Source: an uncultured Faecalicoccus sp.
GTDB taxonomy: Bacteria > Bacillota_I > Bacilli_A > Erysipelotrichales > Erysipelotrichaceae
Length of the DNA stretch: 36,549 bases
Assembly: GCF_944325745.1 (NCBI RefSeq)
Contig: NZ_CALVBG010000007.1
Span: forward strand, 1-36,549
Direction: 5' to 3'
Notes under the pieces: generated by a model
The model's database searches: none
The model's input: the letters and a program-made list of their open reading frames with translations, nothing else
What the model was told of the DNA's origin: nothing
Made by a program: the position numbers and the translations under genes
Shown here: piece by piece, positions 5,402-13,397 of the stretch
Position numbering within the stretch: position 1 is the stretch's first letter
Layout: the number at the start of each line of letters is the position of its first letter

Positions 5402-7530
5402 AGTCGATCCATACCGATATCGTCATTGTAGGGACAGGTTGCAGCGGTTTGTTTGCCGCTTTACATGCCCCAAAAGAAAAAAAGATCCTGATGTTGACGA
5501 AAACGACATTAGAAGAAAGTGATTCCTTTTTGGCACAAGGCGGGATCTGTGTCCTGAAGGATTCGGATGATTATGAGAGCTTTTTTAAAGATACGATCAA
5601 GGCAGGTCATTATGAGAATCGTCGGCAGTCTGTCGAGATCATGATCAAATCTTCCCCGGAGATCATCGCCGAGTTAGAAGCATATGGTGTTCGTTTTGCC
5701 AAAGATAAAGATGGCAATCCGATCTATACGAAGGAAGGGTGTCATTCCAAGCCGCGTATTCTTTTCCATGAAGATATTACCGGCGAAGAGATCACTTCGT
5801 GTCTTTTGGCACAAGCCAAGAAACGATCCAATATTTCCTGGATGGAAAATATGACGATGGTCGATATCGTTGAAAAAGAGAATACTTGTTATGGGATCTT
5901 GGCACAAAGAAACGGGGAGACCTTTGCGATCGAAAGTGATTTTACGATCTTTGCGACCGGCGGGATCGGAGGCCTGTTTTCCAATTCAACCAATTATCCT
6001 CATCTGACCGGCGATGCGTTGGCCATCAGTTTACGGCATCATATCGCTTTGGAACATCCGGATTATATCCAGATCCATCCCACAACACTCTATTCTACGA
6101 AAAAAGGACGTCGCTTTTTGATCAGTGAGAGTGTCCGTGGAGAAGGGGCCAAATTATATGGCAAGGATGGCAAACGCTTTGCGGATGAAGTTTTACCTCG
6201 AGATTTGTTGACCCAAGAGATCTATAAGCAGATGAAAAAAGACGATATGCCTTATGTTTGGCTGGATATGACGATGTTGGGAAAAGAACAGATCCTCTCG
6301 CATTTTCCTCATATCTATCAGCATTGTTTAGATGAAGGCTACGACTGCACGAAAGAACGGATCCCTGTTGTTCCTGGACAACATTATTTTATGGGCGGGA
6401 TCCATGTGGATGCGGTCTCCAAGACAACGATGGATCAACTGTATGCGATTGGAGAAACGGCATGCAACGGAGTGCACGGAGCCAATCGGCTCGCCAGCAA
6501 TTCCTTGTTGGAAAGTTTAGTTTTTGCCAAACGGGCCATGCGCGATCTGCTGGCACAAAAACCGAAAACGACAAAAGAATTTTTAACTTTGGCCATAGAA
6601 ACGGCCAAGACATTAGAACTATCAAGCTATAAAAAAATCGTATGGAATGCGATCCGAAAAAGAAAAGAGGGAAAAAAGATGAATTCAATTACGATGTCGA
6701 TGAATGTTGATACCTTGATCCTTCAAGCACTTCGTGAAGATGTGACCAGTGAGGATATCACTACCAATGCGATCATGAAAGGATATCAGTCCGGAAGTGT
6801 ACAGCTGATCTGTAAAGAGAGCGGTGTAATTGCCGGATTGCCGGTATTTGAAAGAGTTTTCCATCTGGTTGATCCTAAGACCGAGGTCACTTTCTTTTTT
6901 CATGATGGCGACAAGGTGCAAAAAGGCGATCTGGTTGCCGAGATCTATGGGGATATCCGTTCCTTGTTGACAGGAGAAAGAACGGCACTGAATTATCTGC
7001 AGAGAATGTCCGGGATCGCAACCTATACAGCCCAGACCGTCAAACTGTTAGAAGGAACGAATATTCGGTTATTGGATACGCGCAAGACAACTCCGAATAT
7101 GCGGGTCTTTGAGAAATATGCCGTGAAAGTAGGCGGCGGCTATAATCATCGCTATAACTTGAGCGATGGGATCTTGTTGAAGGACAACCATATCGCGGCG
7201 GCCGGCGGAATCACCAACGCGATCCAGATGGCCAAAGAATATGCTTCCTTTGTTCGAAAGATCGAAGTGGAAGTAGAAAATATGGACATGGTCAAAGAAG
7301 CTGTCGAAGCCGGTGCGGATATCATTATGCTGGATAATATGACTGTGGAGCAGATGAAAGAAGCTGTGGATTATATTGCGGGCAGAGCTCTAACAGAATG
7401 TAGCGGAAATGTAACGCGCGAGAATATTGCACAATATATTCAAAGCGGCGTCGATTATATTTCCAGTGGTGCCTTGACACATTCTGCCAAGATCTTGGAC
7501 CTTTCGTTAAAGAATCTAAAAGCGGTCTGA
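5398..7530 (+). CDS. nadB-nadC: Fused L-aspartate oxidase (NadB) and quinolinate phosphoribosyltransferase (NadC)
   Basis: A 710-codon reading frame holding two NAD-pathway enzymes. Residues 1-427 are NadB, the FAD enzyme oxidising aspartate to iminoaspartate: the dinucleotide motif VGTGCSG (11-17), SFLAQGG, HPTTL, RGEGAKLYGKDGKRF, and the end signature HGANRLASNSLLE. The usual C-terminal helical domain of long NadB proteins is missing. Residues 428-710 are NadC, which makes nicotinate mononucleotide from quinolinate and PRPP: DTRKTTPNMR, GGGYNHRYNLSDGILLKDNH, EVEVEN and IIMLDN. No stop codon separates them. ATG at 6679 is preceded by GAGGG with 7-nt spacing, so a separate NadC could also be made. 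The context (nadA in front, niaR behind) confirms the pathway. Either a true bifunctional protein or a dual-start gene is possible. Confidence 0.93.
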   Translation: MKSIHTDIVIVGTGCSGLFAALHAPKEKKILMLTKTTLEESDSFLAQGGICVLKDSDDYESFFKDTIKAGHYENRRQSVEIMIKSSPEIIAELEAYGVRFAKDKDGNPIYTKEGCHSKPRILFHEDITGEEITSCLLAQAKKRSNISWMENMTMVDIVEKENTCYGILAQRNGETFAIESDFTIFATGGIGGLFSNSTNYPHLTGDALAISLRHHIALEHPDYIQIHPTTLYSTKKGRRFLISESVRGEGAKLYGKDGKRFADEVLPRDLLTQEIYKQMKKDDMPYVWLDMTMLGKEQILSHFPHIYQHCLDEGYDCTKERIPVVPGQHYFMGGIHVDAVSKTTMDQLYAIGETACNGVHGANRLASNSLLESLVFAKRAMRDLLAQKPKTTKEFLTLAIETAKTLELSSYKKIVWNAIRKRKEGKKMNSITMSMNVDTLILQALREDVTSEDITTNAIMKGYQSGSVQLICKESGVIAGLPVFERVFHLVDPKTEVTFFFHDGDKVQKGDLVAEIYGDIRSLLTGERTALNYLQRMSGIATYTAQTVKLLEGTNIRLLDTRKTTPNMRVFEKYAVKVGGGYNHRYNLSDGILLKDNHIAAAGGITNAIQMAKEYASFVRKIEVEVENMDMVKEAVEAGADIIMLDNMTVEQMKEAVDYIAGRALTECSGNVTRENIAQYIQSGVDYISSGALTHSAKILDLSLKNLKAV
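6667..6681 (+). promoter_or_regulatory. Internal ribosome binding site and ATG at the nadB/nadC junction
   Basis: GAGGG (6667-6671) followed by a 7-nt A-rich spacer and ATG (6679-6681), in frame with the nadB part. NadC proteins normally begin near this point, so a free NadC of 283 residues could be translated from here in addition to, or instead of, the fusion. Confidence 0.6.
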
Positions 7531-7531
7531 T

Positions 7532-8032
7532 ATGAATCGAGAAGACCGTCTACAAAAGCTTCTGACTCTTCTCCAGCACGCTTCCGATCCATTATCCGGA
7601 AGTATGCTTGCCAAAGAATTACATGTTTCCCGGCAAGTCATTGTACAAGATATCACTTTGTTGCGCGAACGCGAAAACGCCATTCTTGCCACTCGCTGGG
7701 GATATGTTTTGGAAAAGAAGCCGTGTCAGGAAATCATCAAAGTGCACCACTTTGATGATCGTATCGAAGAAGAGCTGAATACGATCGTCGATGCCGGCGC
7801 CTGGGTCAAAGACGTGTTTGTCCAACACGAGACCTATGGAAGACTCCAAGCCGATCTGTCGATCCACTCTCGCCGGGATGTTCAAAGATTTATGGAAGAT
7901 CTCCGACAAAAAAATAGTGCTCCATTAACGAATTTGACCAATGGGGTCCACTATCATACGATCCAGGCCTTGGATCCGGAGTCGATCCAGGAAGCGTTGA
8001 AGAACTTAGACAAACTAGGCTTTCTTTGTTAA
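7532..8032 (+). CDS. niaR: NAD biosynthesis repressor NiaR (HTH plus 3H domain)
   Basis: A 166-residue repressor of the NiaR/YrxA family. The N-terminal helix-turn-helix (about residues 5-60) contains GSMLAKELHVSRQVIVQDITLLR. The C-terminal 3H domain has the histidines in VHHFDD, VQHETYG and GVHYHTI. In this family the 3H domain binds nicotinate (metal-dependent), and the ligand-bound protein represses NAD synthesis and niacin uptake genes. It starts 1 nt after the nadBC stop, so it is the third gene of the operon it is expected to control; the inverted repeat at the nadA promoter is its likely target. The ribosome binding site is weak, consistent with coupling to nadBC. The length is close to that of the Bacillus protein. 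Confidence 0.93.
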   Translation: MNREDRLQKLLTLLQHASDPLSGSMLAKELHVSRQVIVQDITLLRERENAILATRWGYVLEKKPCQEIIKVHHFDDRIEEELNTIVDAGAWVKDVFVQHETYGRLQADLSIHSRRDVQRFMEDLRQKNSAPLTNLTNGVHYHTIQALDPESIQEALKNLDKLGFLC

Positions 8033-8041
8033 AATTGAGCC

Positions 8042-8947
8042 ATGAATGAGTTTTCTTTATGGCAAAGATGCAAGAGTGATTTCAATAAATGCACAGGCTT
8101 ATTATTGATTTATACCTTTTTATCGTTTGTTTTAGGAATGGGATTGGGATCCTTTATCGGAATCCTGCCCCTTTCTTTTCTTCAAAAGCTGGTTTTGATG
8201 ATGCTGGCGGTGTATTTGCTGTCCTTGTTTGTGATCGTGATCGTCTTTTTGATCGGGAAGGTATGGTTAAAAGTGCCGCTCACAAAATGTTTGCGATCCA
8301 AAGTCTCGTTCAAGACGTTGGGACTCTCCACCGCATTCATGTTTGGCACGAGTTTTTGTGTAGCCTATTTTGTCAATCTGGTCAACTTGTTATTGATTCA
8401 GTTATTTGGAATTTCGATGACAAGTTCCCATTTCGACCTGGGTCCTTTTAACTTTTATACTTTTTTGATTTTGATCTATGTTGTTGTTTTAGGGCCCTTA
8501 TTTGAAGAACTCTTATTTCGCGGTTTGATCTTGCGGACGCTTGATAAATATCATCGCGGTTTTGCGATCTTGATCAGTTCGCTTTTGTTTGGGATGCTTC
8601 ATATGAATCTGCAGCAAGGCATCGTTACTTTTGCGATTGGTTGTGTACTGGCCTATGTAAGTTTAAAATACGATACTTTGCTTTTACCGATCGGGATGCA
8701 TATGATCAATAATTTAGTCGCTGTTTTGGTGACATACTTTTCGTGGCCACTTCTGTGGGTCCTCTTCTATTTGTTTTGCGTGGTCATGATGGCAATCTTA
8801 TTGTCGAAAGAAGAACGTTTCATCCATCGGTTATTTCAAAAAGAATATTGCACCTATCCTTATGGAAAGCTCTTTTTCAACCGCTGGACAACGATCCTGT
8901 TTTTGGTCGTCTTTGTACTGATGGCTGTGCTTGGATGGGGACAGTAA
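8042..8947 (+). CDS. CPBP family intramembrane glutamic protease
   Basis: A 301-residue polytopic membrane protein of the CPBP (CAAX protease and bacteriocin-processing, Rce1/Abi) family. The three motifs are visible: EELLFRG (EExxxR, near residue 156), LLFGMLHM (FxxxH, near 195) and GMHMINN (HxxxN, near 220). Several hydrophobic segments flank them, and two more lie at the C-terminus. Members cleave substrates within the membrane, but substrates are rarely known; related proteins work in peptide maturation or bacteriocin self-immunity. It begins 9 nt after niaR and is probably co-transcribed with the NAD genes, though no functional link to NAD is evident. No lanthipeptide or bacteriocin gene lies beside it. 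Confidence 0.9.
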   Translation: MNEFSLWQRCKSDFNKCTGLLLIYTFLSFVLGMGLGSFIGILPLSFLQKLVLMMLAVYLLSLFVIVIVFLIGKVWLKVPLTKCLRSKVSFKTLGLSTAFMFGTSFCVAYFVNLVNLLLIQLFGISMTSSHFDLGPFNFYTFLILIYVVVLGPLFEELLFRGLILRTLDKYHRGFAILISSLLFGMLHMNLQQGIVTFAIGCVLAYVSLKYDTLLLPIGMHMINNLVAVLVTYFSWPLLWVLFYLFCVVMMAILLSKEERFIHRLFQKEYCTYPYGKLFFNRWTTILFLVVFVLMAVLGWGQ

Positions 8948-8966
8948 AAAAAATTTATTTTTCTGT

Positions 8967-8995
8967 TTGACATCTTTTTATGAGAATGCTATTAT
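8967..8995 (+). promoter_or_regulatory. Promoter of the tRNA-Ile/tRNA-Ala genes
   Basis: Consensus TTGACA (8967-8972), 17-bp spacing and TATTAT (8990-8995). The predicted start is about 14 nt before the mature tRNA-Ile. Confidence 0.8.
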
Positions 8996-9015
8996 ATCTA
9001 GGCAGTCAGCAATAC

Positions 9016-9092
<77 letters not shown>

Positions 9093-9110
9093 TTTGCTTT
9101 GATTGTTTGT

Positions 9111-9186
9111 GGGGTGTTAGCTCAGCTGGGAGAGCACCTGCTTTGCACGCAGGGGGTCAGGAGTTCGATCCTCCTACGCTCCACCA
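9111..9186 (+). tRNA. tRNA-Ala (anticodon UGC)
   Basis: A 76-nt cloverleaf with anticodon loop TTTGCAC, acceptor GGGGTGT pairing with ACGCTCC (one G-U and one U-G pair) and encoded CCA. The Ile(GAU)-Ala(UGC) pair is the combination usually found in the 16S-23S spacer of rRNA operons, but no rRNA is present here. Confidence 0.97.
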
Positions 9187-9214
9187 TTTTTAAAAAATTC
9201 ACCAAATAATTTTG

Positions 9215-9230
9215 GTTCTATATATAGAAC
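9215..9230. repeat. 16-bp perfect palindrome GTTCTATATATAGAAC
   Basis: A perfect palindrome between the end of tRNA-Ala and its terminator. It could fold as a small hairpin in the tRNA 3' trailer or be a protein site. No known consensus was recognised. Confidence 0.45.
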
Positions 9231-9234
9231 ATTC

Positions 9235-9266
9235 AGACGGACGCAAGGTTCGTCTTTTCTTTTTTT
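9235..9266 (+). terminator. Terminator of the tRNA-Ile/Ala transcript
   Basis: A 7-bp stem (AGACGGA with TTCGTCT, one G-U pair), a 7-nt loop and a T-rich tail of about 11 nt. Confidence 0.8.
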
Positions 9267-9284
9267 GGTTTGGAGCATACAAAA

Positions 9285-9310
9285 ATAACATCCTCTGTCG
9301 AAGATGTTAT
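9285..9310. terminator. Hairpin, possible terminator for minus-strand or readthrough transcripts
   Basis: ATAACATC (9285-9292) and GATGTTAT (9303-9310) form an 8-bp stem. On the minus strand it is followed by five Ts, while on the plus strand the tail is only moderately T-rich. No minus-strand gene upstream of it was recognised, so its job is unclear. Confidence 0.4.
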
Positions 9311-9345
9311 CTTTGTTGTTATCATTTGTTATTTAGGAGAGAGAT

Positions 9346-9384
9346 ATGAAGAGATTTTTTTGTCTTCCCTTAAGACACTTATAA
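9346..9384 (+). CDS. Possible 12-residue mini-ORF
   Basis: ATG at 9346 is preceded by AGGAGAG at suitable spacing and encodes MKRFFCLPLRHL before TAA. It lies 139 nt before the ftsX gene, with the ftsX promoter in between, so it is not a leader of that operon unless a promoter lies further upstream. It may be coincidental. Confidence 0.2.
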   Translation: MKRFFCLPLRHL

Positions 9385-9469
9385 TATAAAGAATTTTTAT
9401 CGTTTAATTATTTGGAATTCGTGTGAAACTATGTGAGTCTTGCTGCGATTTTGGGGAATTATGGATTTC

Positions 9470-9498
9470 TTGGGCGGGTGGATGAACCATGGTATAAT
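9470..9498 (+). promoter_or_regulatory. Promoter of the ftsX-hydrolase-ftsE-ftsX operon
   Basis: An extended -10 element (TGGTATAAT, with TATAAT at 9493-9498) with a weak -35 TTGGGC (9470-9475) 17 bp upstream. The predicted start near 9505 leaves a leader of about 18 nt. Confidence 0.65.
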
Positions 9499-9522
9499 AG
9501 TTTGGATTGGATGTGAAAAGGA

Positions 9523-10425
9523 ATGATCTTATTCATAAAGTGTCTGCCTAGGCTTTTTCGACAGGCAGGAAAAGATATGCGTCGCCATTTTGCTCTGACT
9601 TTTTCGTCTGTGCTTTCGATTGCGATTGCTTTATTGATCTCCATGTTGATGCTGGTTCTGGCATGGAACGTTTCTTCTTTTACGACAAATATTGAAGAAG
9701 AACTGATCGTTCAAGTGTCTTTGAATCCGACTCTGGATGCTGCCGGGCAAGATGAACTGGAAAAAGAGATCAAAGAGATCAAGGGAATCTCTTCGGTTCG
9801 TTTCAGCGATAAAGAAGCAGAGTTGGAACAGCTGATCGAAGATTATGGAGATACCTTTTCGCAATATGAAGGAGAAGACCGCAATCCCCTCTATGATGTA
9901 TTTATCGTAGAATTAGAAGATCCTACACAAATCGATGCCATCACTTCCCAGATCTCTAAGATGGATGGGGTTATAGAAGCGACTTATGGAACGGATACAG
10001 TCAATACAATGGTGCAATTGTTTTCCTCTGTCCGTATCGGCGGATTAGTGTTTGTCGCAGCGTTGATCTGTTTGGCCATCTTTTTGATTCGCAATACGAT
10101 CAAATTAGCGATCCAAGTTCGTAAAGATGAGATCCAGATCATGCGGCAAGTAGGCGCCATGAACTGGTATATCACTGTGCCTTTTGTGCTGGAAGGATTA
10201 TTGACCGGCTTTTTTGGGGCCTTGATTCCTTCTTTGATCTGTGTCTTTGGCTATACCGCTTTATATCAGGCTTTAAACGGCGTGTTTATCTCAGAACTGT
10301 TTGTTTTGAAAAGCCCCTATCCGTTTCTTCTGTATGTTTGCGGCGTATTATTTTTGATTGGTATTCTGGCGGGCATGTTCGGAAGCTATTTGGCGAGTCG
10401 AAAGTATTTGAGGTGGACAAGATGA
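9523..10425 (+). CDS. ftsX: FtsX-like permease, first copy
   Basis: A 300-residue membrane protein with FtsX topology: a cytosolic N-terminus, TM1 (about 25-48), an external domain (about 50-165, with FSDKEAELEQLIEDYG) and three more membrane segments (about 170-190, 220-245, 265-290). The signature MRQVGAMNWYI follows TM2. FtsX partners with the ATPase FtsE and transmits ATP cycles across the membrane to activate peptidoglycan hydrolases with coiled-coil domains. The hydrolase is the next gene, which overlaps by 4 nt. ATG at 9523 has an AAGGA box immediately against it (0-nt spacing), an odd arrangement, but no better start is visible. A second, diverged FtsX of identical length ends the ftsE pair downstream. 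Confidence 0.92.
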   Translation: MILFIKCLPRLFRQAGKDMRRHFALTFSSVLSIAIALLISMLMLVLAWNVSSFTTNIEEELIVQVSLNPTLDAAGQDELEKEIKEIKGISSVRFSDKEAELEQLIEDYGDTFSQYEGEDRNPLYDVFIVELEDPTQIDAITSQISKMDGVIEATYGTDTVNTMVQLFSSVRIGGLVFVAALICLAIFLIRNTIKLAIQVRKDEIQIMRQVGAMNWYITVPFVLEGLLTGFFGALIPSLICVFGYTALYQALNGVFISELFVLKSPYPFLLYVCGVLFLIGILAGMFGSYLASRKYLRWTR

Positions 10426-11789
10426 GAAAACGAAATCGTGTTATGATGTGCTGCTTGCTGATCTTTGGCATGAGCTCTGTTCTTCCTGTGTATGCCCAAG
10501 AGTATTCCGATAGTGACTATTGGGTCCAAAAGTGTTCTCAACCGCAAAACTCACAAGCGGATGTGCAGGCGTGCCAGGGATTTCAGACTGTTCAGCAGCA
10601 GCGTTATGAAGAACTGCAAGCCAATATTGAACAATATTCGAATGATATTGCTTCTTTGCAGGCGGATACCGAGAAAATGGAAGAGCTGGCAAAGACGCAA
10701 AAAGAACTGCAGGAAACTTTGGAAGGTCAGATCCAGGAAAAAGAAGCAGCTCTGCAGACGATCCAGGAACAGATCAAAAAATTGGATACCGAGATCCAGA
10801 AAAAACAAGAAGAGATCGATGCCTGGAACAAGCAGATCGTGACGCGGATGCAGGAGGAACAATCCAATACAGGGACAAATATGGTTGTCGATCTGATCAT
10901 GGGATCCTCCGATCTGAATGATATGTTACGACGAATTACAGGGCTAGAACGGATCACAGAAGATGATCAGGACCAAATTGAGCAGTTAAAAGAATTAAAG
11001 GCCGAACTGGATCTTCAGAAATCCGAACAAGTCCGTTTGGAAGAAGATACAAAATCTCAACAAGATCAATTGGAGAGTCAGCGCCAGCAGGCGCAACAGC
11101 TTGAAGAATCGTATAACCAGCTGGCAGAACAATACCAACAGAAGATGGCGGAATTACAGGCAGCCAAACAAGCCGCTTTTAACGATATTGAATCGTTGCG
11201 CTCCAATATGATCTCGGTAAGCTATTCCGGCACTTTGACCAATGTCAGCGGTTTTACGGCTCCCATATCCGGAGGCCGGATCTCGGCTGGTACATGGGCT
11301 TATTCTGGCGGTGGTCTGCATCTGGGGATGGATTATGCGGTCCCAATCGGGACACCGGTCAAAGCGCCGGCTAACGGCGTGATCTTGTATGCAAACAATC
11401 CGGCTCCTTCGAATGGCGGTTATTTAGGCAACTGGAGCGGATATCCTTTTGGCGGCGGCAATACCTTCGAGATGATCTGTATGGTCAATGGAACTACTTA
11501 TGCCATCAGTTTTGCACATTTATCACAAGAAGGATTTGCGGTTTCTGCCGGGCAGAGCGTTGTTCAGGGGCAGACACTGGCATTAACAGGAAATTCCGGC
11601 AATTCCAGCGGACCTCATTGCCATATCGAAGTTTATAATTTAGGCACGATGTCTTTAGAAGAAGCAATCTCACGGTTTTCCAGCTCGGCTGATTTTGCCT
11701 GGGGTACGGGATGGAATACTACCGCAACAGCTTGTGAAAACGGGCATGGAACACCATGCCGTGAAAGACCGGAGCGTTTCTTCGGATAG
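10422..11789 (+). CDS. PcsB/EnvC-like murein hydrolase: coiled coil plus M23 peptidase
   Basis: A 455-residue exported protein. It has a signal peptide (1 to about 26), a long Gln/Glu-rich coiled coil with a helical break (about 50-260), and a C-terminal M23 LytM domain (about 275-405). The zinc ligands appear intact: H300 and D304 (HLGMD), and H399/H401 (PHCHIE). It may therefore be a real endopeptidase rather than a degenerate activator such as EnvC. Cysteines C38, C51, C438 and C446 lie in the N- and C-terminal mature regions. The coiled coil is the expected docking element for FtsX, encoded on both sides. I chose ATG at 10422 because it overlaps the ftsX stop (ATGA) and begins the signal peptide; the longer frame from 10338 runs inside ftsX. 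Confidence 0.92.
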   Translation: MRKRNRVMMCCLLIFGMSSVLPVYAQEYSDSDYWVQKCSQPQNSQADVQACQGFQTVQQQRYEELQANIEQYSNDIASLQADTEKMEELAKTQKELQETLEGQIQEKEAALQTIQEQIKKLDTEIQKKQEEIDAWNKQIVTRMQEEQSNTGTNMVVDLIMGSSDLNDMLRRITGLERITEDDQDQIEQLKELKAELDLQKSEQVRLEEDTKSQQDQLESQRQQAQQLEESYNQLAEQYQQKMAELQAAKQAAFNDIESLRSNMISVSYSGTLTNVSGFTAPISGGRISAGTWAYSGGGLHLGMDYAVPIGTPVKAPANGVILYANNPAPSNGGYLGNWSGYPFGGGNTFEMICMVNGTTYAISFAHLSQEGFAVSAGQSVVQGQTLALTGNSGNSSGPHCHIEVYNLGTMSLEEAISRFSSSADFAWGTGWNTTATACENGHGTPCRERPERFFG

Positions 11790-11798
11790 GAGGTTGTC

Positions 11799-12482
11799 AT
11801 GATCGAATTTAAAAATGTTACAAAATCATATCCGAACGGGGTCCATGCCCTAAATCGTATTTCTTTAGAAATCGAAGATGGGGAATTTATCTATATTATC
11901 GGACCCACCGGATCCGGCAAAAGTACAATCATCAAGATCTTAAATGGGGAAGAAGTACCGGATTCGGGCTTGGTGATGGTGGATAATGTTGATGTGGGAA
12001 GCTTGAAACATCGTAAAGTTCCTCAATATCGACGAAACATTGGCTGTGTCTTTCAAGATTATCGCTTGTTGCCGGCTTTGACCGTGCAGGAAAATATTGC
12101 GTTCGCTTTAGAGGTGTTAGGACTTCCCAAGAAAATGATCCGTAAACGGGTCCAGGAAGTCTTGGAACTGGTCGATCTGAAAGAAAAGGCACGCGCTTAT
12201 CCCGATGAGCTTTCCGGCGGTCAGCAGCAGCGTGTGACGATCGGACGGGCCATCGCCAACCGACCCAAGATCTTGATTGCGGATGAACCGACAGGAAATT
12301 TAGACCCTGAGAAATCACGTGAGATTATTGCCTTGTTGGAGAAGATCAACGCGATGGGAACGACCGTGGTCATGGTGACGCACGATATCGTTCTGGTCAA
12401 TGAATTCAAAAAGCGCACGATCACATTGGATCAGGGCTTTGTGGTAAAAGATTCAAAGAAAGGCGGCTATGTGAGCGTATGA
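11799..12482 (+). CDS. ftsE: Cell division ABC transporter ATPase FtsE
   Basis: A 227-residue ABC ATPase of the FtsE/LolD-like group. It has Walker A GPTGSGKST (35-43), signature LSGGQQQR, Walker B LIADEP with the D-loop GNLD, and H-loop MVTHDI. FtsE with FtsX powers conformational control of septal cell-wall hydrolases and does not itself transport a known substrate. It starts 9 nt after the M23 hydrolase with an AGGAGG site, and overlaps the second ftsX by 4 nt. With one ATPase gene between two ftsX genes, one FtsE dimer may serve an FtsX1/FtsX2 heterodimer or two alternative homodimers. Length is normal. Confidence 0.95.
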   Translation: MIEFKNVTKSYPNGVHALNRISLEIEDGEFIYIIGPTGSGKSTIIKILNGEEVPDSGLVMVDNVDVGSLKHRKVPQYRRNIGCVFQDYRLLPALTVQENIAFALEVLGLPKKMIRKRVQEVLELVDLKEKARAYPDELSGGQQQRVTIGRAIANRPKILIADEPTGNLDPEKSREIIALLEKINAMGTTVVMVTHDIVLVNEFKKRTITLDQGFVVKDSKKGGYVSV

Positions 12483-13381
12483 AACGATGGTTATCGCTGT
12501 TGTTTTATGAATTCAAGTATGCCTTCCTGGGGATCCGTAAGCATCTATTGTTGACGATATCCGCTATCAGCTGTATGATCGTTTCTTTATTTTTGATCGG
12601 CCTGTTTTTATTGATGGGACTGCATGTGGATCATTTCGCAACGAATGTACAGCACGATATGAGTATCCATGTCGTATTGAATCAAAAGATCGAAGATCAG
12701 GAAACGATCCGACAAATCGAAAAAGAAATCGATTCGATATCGAATGTGGAGTCGATTACATTCTCGGATAAAGATCAAGAATTAGAATTGATGATCCAGG
12801 AAAAAGGCGAAGCTTTCGGCCTATATCGGGGAGAAGAAAATCCTTTATCTCACGCCTTTTTTGTGATGGTCAAAGATAGTTCCAAGATCGATCAAACCGC
12901 CAATAAAATCGAAGAATTAGAAGGTGTAAGTTCAGTGGCTTACGGCGGATCGAGTGTTCGTGATTTGATCGATTTGATGGATATTGCCCGTAAGGTGGGC
13001 TATGGATTGGCTGTGCTTCTTTTGGTCTTATCGCTGTATTTGATCTATAATACGATCAAGACCACGATCTATTCCCGCCAAGAAGAGATCGCCATTATGC
13101 GTCAAGTGGGAGCTTCCAATGCGTTTATTCGGATTCCGTTTGAGATCCAGGGAGTTTTGATTGGAGGCATTGGAGCTCTGGTTCCTTGTTTATTGTTAGT
13201 TTTTGGATATCCAAAGCTTTATGAACAGATGCACGGGATCCTTTTCTCGCATCTATTCTCTTTGATCGAGCCGGCACAAGTTTTCTGGACTGTAGGAAGT
13301 TGTGTTGTAGTTTCGGGCTTGCTGGTGGGCATCCTTGCCAGTTTGTTGGCAGTGGGTAAATCCCTGCGCGTCAACCGTTAA
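12479..13381 (+). CDS. ftsX: FtsX-like permease, second copy
   Basis: A 300-residue paralogue of the first FtsX in this operon, with the same plan: TM1 about 22-48, an external domain to about 168 (FSDKDQELELMIQEKGEAFG aligns with the first copy), then three membrane segments. The conserved MRQVGASNAFI matches MRQVGAMNWYI of copy one. Sequence outside these blocks has diverged strongly, especially the external domain that would contact the hydrolase coiled coil, so the duplication is old. It overlaps ftsE by 4 nt, as in ordinary ftsEX operons, so this copy is the orthodox partner by position. Both copies look intact, which argues for distinct roles. Confidence 0.93.
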   Translation: MKRWLSLLFYEFKYAFLGIRKHLLLTISAISCMIVSLFLIGLFLLMGLHVDHFATNVQHDMSIHVVLNQKIEDQETIRQIEKEIDSISNVESITFSDKDQELELMIQEKGEAFGLYRGEENPLSHAFFVMVKDSSKIDQTANKIEELEGVSSVAYGGSSVRDLIDLMDIARKVGYGLAVLLLVLSLYLIYNTIKTTIYSRQEEIAIMRQVGASNAFIRIPFEIQGVLIGGIGALVPCLLLVFGYPKLYEQMHGILFSHLFSLIEPAQVFWTVGSCVVVSGLLVGILASLLAVGKSLRVNR

Positions 13382-13397
13382 AGAAAGGAAGAATTTG

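Larger units (their letters stand above)
9187..9522. other. 336-bp intergenic region with palindromes, hairpins and a mini-ORF
   Basis: Between tRNA-Ala and the ftsX operon there is no ordinary gene. The region contains a 16-bp palindrome (9215-9230), the tRNA terminator (9235-9266), a second hairpin with 8-bp stem (9285-9310), a 12-codon reading frame with a good ribosome binding site (9346-9384), and the promoter of the ftsX operon (9470-9498). Confidence 0.7.

Noticed and set aside
10492-10862. Basic and phenylalanine-rich frames overlapping the coiled-coil region
   Set aside because: Alternative-frame and antisense readings of repetitive Gln/Glu coiled-coil codons; no start signals.
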